The notes beneath the pieces were generated by a model. It had not been told where the DNA came from, did no database searches, and saw only the letters and a program-made list of their open reading frames with translations. DNA of 8,188 nt from contig DDQV01000057.1 in assembly GCA_002342785.1 (NCBI GenBank), positions 1 through 8,188 on the forward strand, in the 5' to 3' direction. The DNA comes from Fusobacteriaceae bacterium UBA2433. GTDB lineage: Bacteria > Fusobacteriota > Fusobacteriia > Fusobacteriales > Fusobacteriaceae. Made by a program: the position numbers and the translations under genes. Of this stretch, positions 1 through 6,733 are shown piece after piece. Positions within the stretch are counted from its first letter, which is position 1. Each line of letters begins with the position of its first letter.

Positions 1-94
1 TTTTAAAATAGCACAAATTAAAAAAATAAAATAATAAAAATTTGAAAAATGGCAAGAGGAATCTATCTCATATTTTGTATAAACTACAGAAAAT

Positions 95-123
95 TTGAAA
101 AAAAAGATACCTCAGTGTAAAAT
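95..123 (+). promoter_or_regulatory. Candidate sigma70-type promoter for the desulfurase-sbcD-sbcC unit
   Basis: TTGAAA at 95-100 (one mismatch to the TTGACA -35 consensus) is followed after exactly 17 nt by TAAAAT at 118-123 (one mismatch to TATAAT). Transcription would start near 130 and leave a leader of roughly 105 nt before the first ATG. In such A/T-rich DNA promoter-like hexamers are common, so this is inferred from spacing and match only. A competing -10 element, TATAAT at 193-198, lies closer to the gene. Confidence 0.4.
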
Positions 124-161
124 AAAAAAAAATAAATATTATTTATTGGCTGTATTTTTTT

Positions 162-178
162 CATTAGGGTATCTAATG
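162..178. promoter_or_regulatory. Short perfect inverted repeat, possible operator
   Basis: CATTAG at 162-167 and CTAATG at 173-178 are perfect reverse complements separated by the 5-nt spacer GGTAT. The dyad lies 14 nt upstream of the TATAAT at 193-198, covering where a -35 element for that hexamer would fall. No good -35 match is seen there. It could be a binding site for a dimeric regulator or a weak hairpin in a leader transcribed from the promoter at 95-123. I do not recognise it as the site of a named regulator. Confidence 0.3.
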
Positions 179-192
179 TATTAAAAATGTTA

Positions 193-198
193 TATAAT
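193..198 (+). promoter_or_regulatory. Alternative -10 hexamer TATAAT
   Basis: This is a perfect TATAAT 38 nt upstream of the desulfurase start codon. At 16-18 nt further upstream there is no recognisable -35 hexamer, so if it is a real promoter it may depend on an activator, possibly at the adjacent inverted repeat. Otherwise it may be chance in A/T-rich DNA. Confidence 0.25.
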
Positions 199-236
199 TA
201 ATATTAAACTATTCTATTTTTCAAGGAGCAAATTAT

Positions 237-1364
237 ATGTATTATTTCGATAATGCTTCTACAACTTTTCCAAAGGTAGAAGCTGTATATGGTAAGACCA
301 TGGAGATCTATAAAAATTTAGGTGTTAACTTTAGTAGAAATAGATCTAATAAGAGTGAAAAAGCAAATGATATTAAAAAAAAGTTGATCCAAAATTTAAA
401 AATGATTTTTTCCTCTAATGGAAAGATTATTTTAAATTCCTCTGCTACATCTTCCCTCAATGAGATCCTTAGAGGGGTAGATTATAAAAAAATAAAAAAT
501 GTATATATCTCCCCCTTTGAACATAATGCAGTCTATAGGACTATAAAAGATCTCCAAGATATCTATAAATTTAATCTGAATATATTAAAGTTCAATGATT
601 TTGATCTAGATAAAGAACATATGGAACTACAATTTATGTCACAAAATCCAGATCTAATAATATCTACCCATGCTTCTAATGTATTTGGAAATATTTTAGA
701 TGTAAAGTCTATTTTTAAAGAGGGTAAAAGATATAATTCTATAACAGTTTTAGACGGAGCTCAGACTTCAGGATTACTAGATTTTTCTAAGATCTCTAAT
801 CTATGTGATTTTATAGTTTTTGCTGGACACAAGACTCTCTATGGTCCAAGTGGAATTGGTGGATATCTCTATAACAATAAAGAGATAATCTTAAAGCCCT
901 TACTCTATGGTGGAACAGGAATAAAATCAGAAGACATCCATATGCCAGAAGATATTCCCCAGAGATATGAAGCAGGAAGTCCAAATTTAGTTGGGATGAT
1001 AGGTTTAAAATTATCTACCGATTGGATATTAGAGATAGGAATAAAAAATATAAGAAAAAAAGAAAAAGAAAACTATAAGAGATTAGTTGAACTTCTAGAG
1101 GAATATGATTACGATATCTCCTTTGAGATAGCAAAAAAAAATGTAGGTGTTCTTTCTATAATTGCAAATGATTATACCCCTCAAGAACTAGGAGATATCT
1201 TAGAAGGCTATGATATCTATACTAGGACAGGACTTCATTGTAGTCCCATAGCTCATAAACATATGAAAACTAATAAAAATGGAACTATTAGATTTTCAGT
1301 TTCATATTTTACTAGAGATGAAGATTTTAAAAAATTAGAAGAGGTCTTAAAAGAGATCCTATAG
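237..1364 (+). CDS. Cysteine desulfurase-like PLP enzyme (class V aminotransferase family)
   Basis: This 375-residue protein is predicted to be a cytosolic cysteine desulfurase that takes sulfur from L-cysteine as an enzyme persulfide and releases alanine. The start opens with the family-typical YFDNASTTFPK. Visible active-site features are His96 (FEHNA, the ring-stacking position), His145-Asn148 (THASN), Asp173-Gln176 (LDGAQ), the PLP-binding Lys199 (AGHKTLYGPSGIGG), the catalytic Cys335 (TRTGLHCSPIAH) and Arg352 near the C-terminus (TIRFSVSYF). The RTGLHC motif resembles SufS/CsdA-type (group II) enzymes, and the length and motifs fit the subfamily typified by Enterococcus EF2568, whose physiological role is poorly defined. 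AAGGAG at 223-228 sits 8 nt before the ATG. It is first in a unit with sbcD, 24 nt downstream. No SufE, SufU or IscU-like acceptor is in the window, so the sulfur recipient is unknown. A run of nine A at 1133-1141 lies in the coding region. Family is confident; exact substrate and role are inference. Confidence 0.9.
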   Translation: MYYFDNASTTFPKVEAVYGKTMEIYKNLGVNFSRNRSNKSEKANDIKKKLIQNLKMIFSSNGKIILNSSATSSLNEILRGVDYKKIKNVYISPFEHNAVYRTIKDLQDIYKFNLNILKFNDFDLDKEHMELQFMSQNPDLIISTHASNVFGNILDVKSIFKEGKRYNSITVLDGAQTSGLLDFSKISNLCDFIVFAGHKTLYGPSGIGGYLYNNKEIILKPLLYGGTGIKSEDIHMPEDIPQRYEAGSPNLVGMIGLKLSTDWILEIGIKNIRKKEKENYKRLVELLEEYDYDISFEIAKKNVGVLSIIANDYTPQELGDILEGYDIYTRTGLHCSPIAHKHMKTNKNGTIRFSVSYFTRDEDFKKLEEVLKEIL

Positions 1365-1377
1365 AAAATAAAAAGAC

Positions 1378-1383
1378 AGGGGG
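1378..1383 (+). promoter_or_regulatory. Ribosome binding site of sbcD, off-consensus
   Basis: AGGGGG lies 5 nt before the sbcD ATG, in the 24-nt gap after the desulfurase stop. It replaces the A of AGGAGG with G, unlike the AAGGAG sites used by most neighbours, but the position is right and no other start fits the conserved N-terminus. Confidence 0.6.
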
Positions 1384-1388
1384 AAAAG

Positions 1389-2543
1389 ATGAAAATACTT
1401 CATTTGGCAGACTTACATATAGGTAAAAAAGTAAATGGATATTCTATGATAGAAGATCAAAAGTATATATTTGATCAAGTATATAAACTTATAGAAGATA
1501 AAAAAATAAAAATAGTTCTTATTGCTGGAGATATATACGATAGGAGTATCCCAAGTGAGGAAGCTACCGAACTATTAGATGAATTTTTATCTCGTCTTAT
1601 AAATAAATACAAGGTAAAAGTAGTTGCTATAAGTGGTAATCACGACAGTAGTACAAGGATTAATTTTTCTAGTAAGATCCTTGAAAAACAAGGGCTATTT
1701 ATTACAGGAGAATATAAAAAATTAGTAAATAAAGTTAGTATCGATAATATTGATTTTTATCTTATGCCCTATGTAGATCCATCTACTATTAGAAGAAGAT
1801 ATAAAGATCTCTTAGAAAAGAGAGAACTTAAAATATCTACCCATGATGATACTATGAAATTTTTGACCGATGAAATAAAAAAAGAAATAGATAAAGATAA
1901 AATAAATATAGCTTTATACCATGGATTTGTAATTGGAAAAAATGAAGATCCAGAAAAAATTGAAAGGGAAGATTCTGTAAAAGTTCTCTCAGTTGGGGGA
2001 AAGGAAGCTGTAAAGGAGGAATATTTTTTAGATTTTGATTATACAGCCCTTGGACATCTCCATGGATCTAGAAAGGTAAAGAGTGAAAAGGTAAGATATT
2101 CAGGATCTCCTATAAAATATTCTTTTTCAGAGATAGATCAAAATAAAAAGTTTTTAATTATTGATATTGATAAAGATAAATTAATTATAGATGATACAAA
2201 TATAATAAAACAAAAATATGAGATGGTTGAATTAACTGGAACTTTAAAAAAAGTTTTAAAAGCTGATATACCAAAAGATGCATATCTAAAGATCATCTTA
2301 ACAGAGCAAACTCTAGATGCAATGAATAAATTAAGGGTAGAATATTCTCAAATAATGGAACTTCAAATTAATATTGCTACAAGTGAATCTATAAAAAGAA
2401 AGTATACCTCTCAAGATATAAATAAAAAAAATCCCCTAGTTCTCTTTACAGAATTATCAGAGAGTGTAGGAGTTACACTAGAAGAAGATGAAAGCAAAGT
2501 TTTAGAAGAAGTAATAGATAGTTTAGTAGGAGGACAGAGATAA
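1389..2543 (+). CDS. sbcD: SbcD, nuclease subunit of the SbcCD DNA end-processing complex
   Basis: This 384-residue protein is the Mre11-type metallophosphoesterase that, with SbcC, trims double-strand ends and opens DNA hairpins and palindromes in an ATP- and Mn-dependent way. The five metal-binding motifs are all present in order: Asp8/His10 (LADLHIG), Asp48 (AGDIYDR), Asn84-His85 (SGNHDS), His178 (LYHGF) and His223/His225 (LGHLHG). The SGSPIKYSFSE segment at about 238-248 is also typical. The nuclease domain covers roughly residues 1-265 and the rest is the capping domain and SbcC-binding tail, which here is acidic. The length is normal for bacterial SbcD (about 370-410). The start is fixed by the canonical MKILHLADLHIGK. 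The stop codon is one base from the sbcC start, so the two subunits are almost certainly made from one mRNA. No residue looks missing, so the enzyme should be active. Confidence 0.97.
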   Translation: MKILHLADLHIGKKVNGYSMIEDQKYIFDQVYKLIEDKKIKIVLIAGDIYDRSIPSEEATELLDEFLSRLINKYKVKVVAISGNHDSSTRINFSSKILEKQGLFITGEYKKLVNKVSIDNIDFYLMPYVDPSTIRRRYKDLLEKRELKISTHDDTMKFLTDEIKKEIDKDKINIALYHGFVIGKNEDPEKIEREDSVKVLSVGGKEAVKEEYFLDFDYTALGHLHGSRKVKSEKVRYSGSPIKYSFSEIDQNKKFLIIDIDKDKLIIDDTNIIKQKYEMVELTGTLKKVLKADIPKDAYLKIILTEQTLDAMNKLRVEYSQIMELQINIATSESIKRKYTSQDINKKNPLVLFTELSESVGVTLEEDESKVLEEVIDSLVGGQR

Positions 2544-2544
2544 T

Positions 2545-5500
2545 ATGAAACCTTTGAGATTAAAGATGTATGGTATAGGACCTTATGCGAAGGAAGTTGA
2601 GGTAGATTTTGATAGACTCAATGAAGATGGTTTATTTCTTATTACAGGTGCTACAGGAGCAGGAAAGACATCTATATTTGATGGAATTACCTATGCTCTT
2701 TATGGAGAAACAAATTTTGGAGATAAGGAAAAGACAAATGGAATTATCTGTGACTATCTAGATGTTGAAGACCATAAAAATTCATATGTGGAATTTACTT
2801 TTGAGGTCGACAATATAGAATATACTGTTAAAAGAACTCCTGCTTACTATAGTTATAAAAAAAGTGGTGAGAGAAATAAAACAAAGATAGGTGAAAAATT
2901 TGAGATAGAGACAGATGATAAAAAAAATATTCCAGGAAAGAAGGAAGATAGAGATAAATATATAAAGGAAGAGATCTTAAAGGTGGATCTCTCTCAATTT
3001 AAAAAACTTATCATGCTTCCCCAAGGAGCCTTTAACGAGTTTATAAGATCTAATTCAGAATCAAAAAAGAAAACATTAGAAAAAATATTCGATACAAATA
3101 TATATAAGTTTATCACCGATAAATTAAGTTATAAGGTAGATGAACTAAAAGATCAAAGAGATGAGATAGAAAACAATATCTTTTCAGAGTTAAAAACCCT
3201 GAGTATAGATGATGAAAGATGGAATGAACTTTTAAAAAATAAGACATTAAATTTAGATGAACTTTTAAATATTATAAAGGATAAGAGATCTATATTAAAA
3301 TTAGAAAATAAAGTTATAGAAAATAATATAAAAGAGATCCACATAGATAAAATTATTGGCGAATTAGCAAAGGGAGAAAACAGTAATAAATCTATAGATA
3401 AACTAAATAAAGCAAAGGAAAAGTTAGAAAAGTTAGATAAAGAATCTGAAAATATAAAGAAAAAAGAAGATAAACTCAATATATTTAAATTAGTCGATGA
3501 GATAAAGGTCGAGTATGCAAATAAAGTAAGAAGTATAGAAGACTACAATAAAAAAGATAGTGAATATAAGATATCTTTTGAGGAGTTGGAGGAATATACA
3601 AAAAAAAATAAACAAAGGATAGAAAGTTTAGACAGTTTAACTAAAAAACTAACTACTTTAAAAGATAGAATAAATACCTTGGATCTTTTAAAAGATGATA
3701 TAAAAAGATATGAAAAATTATTGAAAACAATAGGTACAAATAAAGATCTACTAGAGACGAAAGAGAAGAAAATAATAGCAAATCTATCTCTAGAAACAAC
3801 TACACTATCAAAACAAAAAATCTTAAAAATAGAAAAAGATAAAATAGAAAAAGATATTAACAGAGGAATAGAGCTAGAACTAAAACAAGGGGAAGCTAAA
3901 AATAGAGAGACCATATTAAAAAATTTAATAGAAACATTTGATAATATTTTAAAAGAGGAAAAAATAATAGAAGATAAAAAAGAAAAATTAGAAGAGTTGA
4001 TCCTTGAAGAGAATAAAAAATTTGAGATATATCGAGATCAGACCAACCTTTGGTTTCAAAATGAAGCCTATAACTTAGTAGGACAACTAAAAGTTGGAAA
4101 ACCTTGCCCTGTATGTGGATCTATAGATCATCCTTCAAAAGCAGAAAAGCCAGAAGATGCACCTTTAGAGGAGGAACTAAAGGAATATGAGAGAAATTAT
4201 AAGGAGATAGGTTCAAAAAAAGATATCCTTACTGGAGATATAACAAGTTCAGAAAATAATATAACTAAACAAAAAAATGACCTAGAAAAAAAATTATTAG
4301 ATGAAGGTTTAGAAAATAATTATAAAAAATTGTTAGAAGTAAAAAAAGAAAATAAAGATAAGATAAAAAAGATAAAAGCTGAATTAAAAATCCTTTCTAA
4401 ACCTAAAGATCTAAAAATTTTAGAAGAAGAGGAAAAATTAAATACAGAAAATATAGGAAAAATAAATATAGAAAAACAAGAATTAAAGGATAAGATAATT
4501 ATTTTAAAAAAAGATTTAGAATATGATGAGAAAGAGTGGGAATCTCTAAAGATTAAATTGGAAAAAAATCATATTACTATAGATACATTTGATGAAGATT
4601 ATAAAAAAGTAGTAGGGGAAAAACAATCTCTAGAGCTAGAGAGGATAGAGGTTGAAAGATTAAAGATAGAGAGGGAAAATAAAAAAACTACCCTAGAAGA
4701 AAAATTTAAAAATCTTCAGGAACTAAAAATATATATGGAAAAAAGTAGTATTTTATTTGAAGAAAAACTAAAGGATACAAATTTTTCTAGTGAAGATGAG
4801 TATATAAAAGCCCAATCAATAAAGGGGAAAGAGATAGAAAAAGAGATCATATCCCACAAGGAAGACCTAGCTTTAGTAAAAACAATAATAAAAGAAAATA
4901 GAGATTATGAAGGAATCGGCCTTATAGATCTAAAAGAATTAGAAAATAAAATAAAAATTTCTAGGGATAAGATAAAAGAATTTGATAAGGAACTTTCAAA
5001 AAAAATATTTGAGATCTCACAGTTAGATATAAAACAAAAAAAACTTGAAGATACACATAAAAATCTGGAAAAAGAACTTAAAACTTTTAATATCTATGCC
5101 AAACTTTTAGATATATCAAAGGGAGAGTATGGAGATCAAAAAAATAAAGTAACATTTCAAAACTATGTCCTTGGAGTATATTTTGAAGAGGTTTTAGATA
5201 GAGCCAATGAAAGATTTACAAAGATGACAAATAATCAGTATGAGATGAGGATAGATAGATCTAAAAAAGGAAATGCAAGATCTGGTCTAGATATAAATGT
5301 ATTTGATAGTCATACTGGAAAGGAAAGAAGTATCAAAACACTTTCTGGTGGGGAAACATTTAAAGCTTCTATGGCATTAGCTTTAGGATTATCAGATGTA
5401 GTCCAAGGTCAAAATGGTGGTATTCAATTAGATTCAGTATTTATCGATGAAGGATTCGGAACTTTAGATGAAGAATCTCTCTCTACTGCTATGGATATCT

Positions 5501-5631
5501 TGATGGAATTAAAATCTAATGGAAGAACTGTTGGGATTATCTCCCATGTCAATGAATTAAAGCAAACTATAAATAATCAAATAAGGGTAATAAAAACTGG
5601 CAGAGGTAGTGATATCGAAGTTATTTTTTAA
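2545..5631 (+). CDS. sbcC: SbcC, Rad50-like zinc-hook ATPase subunit of SbcCD
   Basis: This 1028-residue protein is the SMC/Rad50-family ATPase that drives SbcD, close in length to E. coli SbcC (1048). Its N-terminal lobe has the Walker A motif GATGAGKT at 35-42 and the Q-loop at Gln160 (LPQGAFNEF). Two long Lys/Glu-rich coiled-coil arms, roughly 170-515 and 530-885, flank the zinc hook CPVC (Cys521 and Cys524) near the middle. The C-terminal lobe has the ABC signature LSGGE at 933-937, Walker B with Asp968-Glu969 (FIDEGFGTLDEESL) and the switch His1001 (ISHVNEL). All ATPase parts are intact. Two such proteins would join through the hook and bridge DNA ends while SbcD cuts. The ribosome site AGGAGG at 2528-2533 lies inside the end of sbcD, suggesting coupled translation. 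Several A-runs of 8-9 nt occur, e.g. 3600-3608. Transcription ends at the hairpin just downstream. Confidence 0.97.
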   Translation: MKPLRLKMYGIGPYAKEVEVDFDRLNEDGLFLITGATGAGKTSIFDGITYALYGETNFGDKEKTNGIICDYLDVEDHKNSYVEFTFEVDNIEYTVKRTPAYYSYKKSGERNKTKIGEKFEIETDDKKNIPGKKEDRDKYIKEEILKVDLSQFKKLIMLPQGAFNEFIRSNSESKKKTLEKIFDTNIYKFITDKLSYKVDELKDQRDEIENNIFSELKTLSIDDERWNELLKNKTLNLDELLNIIKDKRSILKLENKVIENNIKEIHIDKIIGELAKGENSNKSIDKLNKAKEKLEKLDKESENIKKKEDKLNIFKLVDEIKVEYANKVRSIEDYNKKDSEYKISFEELEEYTKKNKQRIESLDSLTKKLTTLKDRINTLDLLKDDIKRYEKLLKTIGTNKDLLETKEKKIIANLSLETTTLSKQKILKIEKDKIEKDINRGIELELKQGEAKNRETILKNLIETFDNILKEEKIIEDKKEKLEELILEENKKFEIYRDQTNLWFQNEAYNLVGQLKVGKPCPVCGSIDHPSKAEKPEDAPLEEELKEYERNYKEIGSKKDILTGDITSSENNITKQKNDLEKKLLDEGLENNYKKLLEVKKENKDKIKKIKAELKILSKPKDLKILEEEEKLNTENIGKINIEKQELKDKIIILKKDLEYDEKEWESLKIKLEKNHITIDTFDEDYKKVVGEKQSLELERIEVERLKIERENKKTTLEEKFKNLQELKIYMEKSSILFEEKLKDTNFSSEDEYIKAQSIKGKEIEKEIISHKEDLALVKTIIKENRDYEGIGLIDLKELENKIKISRDKIKEFDKELSKKIFEISQLDIKQKKLEDTHKNLEKELKTFNIYAKLLDISKGEYGDQKNKVTFQNYVLGVYFEEVLDRANERFTKMTNNQYEMRIDRSKKGNARSGLDINVFDSHTGKERSIKTLSGGETFKASMALALGLSDVVQGQNGGIQLDSVFIDEGFGTLDEESLSTAMDILMELKSNGRTVGIISHVNELKQTINNQIRVIKTGRGSDIEVIF

Positions 5632-5635
5632 ATCT

Positions 5636-5674
5636 AAAAAAATCTCCAAATTAATGTAATTTGGAGATTTTTTT
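5636..5674. terminator. Bidirectional intrinsic terminator between convergent units
   Basis: Positions 5641-5653 pair perfectly with 5657-5669 (13 bp containing TCTCC/GGAGA, 3-nt loop). Five more A-T pairs extend the stem outward (5636-5640 with 5670-5674). The T run at 5668-5674 follows the stem on the plus strand, and the A run at 5636-5642 supplies a T run on the minus strand. It starts 4 nt after the sbcC stop and ends 17 nt before the stop of the convergent desulfhydrase gene, so it can end both transcripts. Confidence 0.9.
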
Positions 5675-5691
5675 ATGAAATTTTTTTAGAT

Positions 5692-6687
5692 CTATTTTAA
5701 TCTATTTATTTGAATCTGAGTTTGTTTAGAAAATAATCCATAAACTCCTCCAGTATGAATAAACAATATATTTTTAGAGTTATCAAAGAAATTTTCATCA
5801 AAAAGTTTTGTCATCCCTCTAAAAGCTTTTCCAGTATAGGTAGGATCTAACAGAACGCCTTCAGTCATAGCAAAATCCTTTATAAATTGTAGTTCTTTTT
5901 CTGTATTTAATGCATAACCTAATCCTGCAAAGTCTTTTGTTATTTTTAAATCTGATCTACTATATTTTACTGGAGTCTCTAAGTATTTATTTGATTGTTC
6001 AAGAATATTCAAAACTTGCTCCTCAAAAAATTCCTTGCTATCACAAATAGGTATTCCAACTATAGTTTTATTAAAAGAATGAATTTTATTTGCCATTACA
6101 AGTCCAGCATAAGTTCCACCAGAACCAATTGTAGTTACAATAGTATCAAAATTTATATTTGATAACTTTTCTTGTTCTATTATCTCTTTCATAACGCTAT
6201 AATATCCAAAATTTCCAATACCATAAGATGCTCCCATTGGTATTATATATCCTTTCATACCTTCCTTAGCTAAAGATTCTACCTTTTCTTTCATTATGTC
6301 ATCTATTCCAGAATTAAATTCATCTATTCCTATATAGTTAACCTCTGCACCGAAAAGATTATCCAAAAAATGATTTCCAGAAGTAGAGGGAACTTCTCCA
6401 GCTCTTAAAAATACAATGGGATTTAAACCAACTTTTCTACAAGCTGCCACTGTAGATCTTGCATGATTTGATTCGATTCCACCACATGTAAGTATGTGAG
6501 TAGCTTTTTGTTCTATAGCTTCTTTTAAACAGAACTCTAACTTTCTAATTTTATTTCCAGAAGTTTCTGTTCCTGTTTCATCTTCTCTTTTTAAAAAAAT
6601 ATTTTTATTGTATTTTTTAGATGTCTTTTCAAGTTTTTCTATCCTTGTTGGCTTATTACAAAGCTCAATTTTTTTAGGTATATTCAT
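5692..6687 (-). CDS. D-cysteine desulfhydrase-like PLP enzyme (ACC deaminase family)
   Basis: This 331-residue fold-type II PLP enzyme is predicted to split D-cysteine, or a related amino acid, into pyruvate, ammonia and sulfide in the cytosol. Lys46 in SGNKIRKLEF is the PLP lysine, SNHA (73-76) lies over the cofactor, and GSGGTYAG (188-195) is the phosphate-binding loop. LDPTYTGKAF (280-289) and HTGG (311-314) line the active site. ACC deaminases carry Glu after the tyrosine in the first motif and Leu in the second. This protein has Thr285 and Thr312, the pattern of D-cysteine desulfhydrases, so ACC deaminase is unlikely. L-cysteate sulfo-lyase and other D-amino acid lyases of the family cannot be excluded. 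Length is normal. The start has AAGGAG (plus-strand 6696-6701) 8 nt upstream. It follows the NhaC-type transporter gene by 46 nt on the same strand with no terminator between, so the two are probably co-transcribed. Confidence 0.88.
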   Translation of the reverse strand: MNIPKKIELCNKPTRIEKLEKTSKKYNKNIFLKREDETGTETSGNKIRKLEFCLKEAIEQKATHILTCGGIESNHARSTVAACRKVGLNPIVFLRAGEVPSTSGNHFLDNLFGAEVNYIGIDEFNSGIDDIMKEKVESLAKEGMKGYIIPMGASYGIGNFGYYSVMKEIIEQEKLSNINFDTIVTTIGSGGTYAGLVMANKIHSFNKTIVGIPICDSKEFFEEQVLNILEQSNKYLETPVKYSRSDLKITKDFAGLGYALNTEKELQFIKDFAMTEGVLLDPTYTGKAFRGMTKLFDENFFDNSKNILFIHTGGVYGLFSKQTQIQINRLK

Positions 6688-6733
6688 TTAAATCGCTCCT
6701 TTTATTTTTTTAGACCTATCCTCTGATTATATT

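Noticed and set aside
49..120. A 23-codon open frame starting at ATG 49 in the upstream region
   Set aside because: It has no ribosome binding site, overlaps the candidate promoter, has stops just upstream so it is not the tail of a longer gene, and its product resembles nothing I know.
1..236. A riboswitch or T-box in the leader ahead of the sulfur-related gene
   Set aside because: I see no S-box, T-box or other conserved leader motif; only short A/T-rich inverted repeats such as 131-137 with 141-147, which are weak and easily due to chance.
3153..3914. Open frames on the minus strand opposite sbcC (3153-3479 and 3543-3914)
   Set aside because: Their Ser/Phe/Ile-rich products are the mirror of Lys/Glu-rich coiled-coil codons; they lack ribosome sites and lie wholly within a certain gene.
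237..5631. A DNA phosphorothioation (Dnd) system, since it also combines a cysteine desulfurase (DndA) with an SbcC-like ATPase (DndD)
   Set aside because: There is no DndC (PAPS reductase-like), DndB or DndE, and the ATPase has a central CPVC hook, full SbcC length and an adjacent intact SbcD, so it is ordinary SbcCD.
5692..6687. ACC deaminase
   Set aside because: The Glu and Leu positions typical of ACC deaminases are Thr285 and Thr312 here, matching D-cysteine desulfhydrases.
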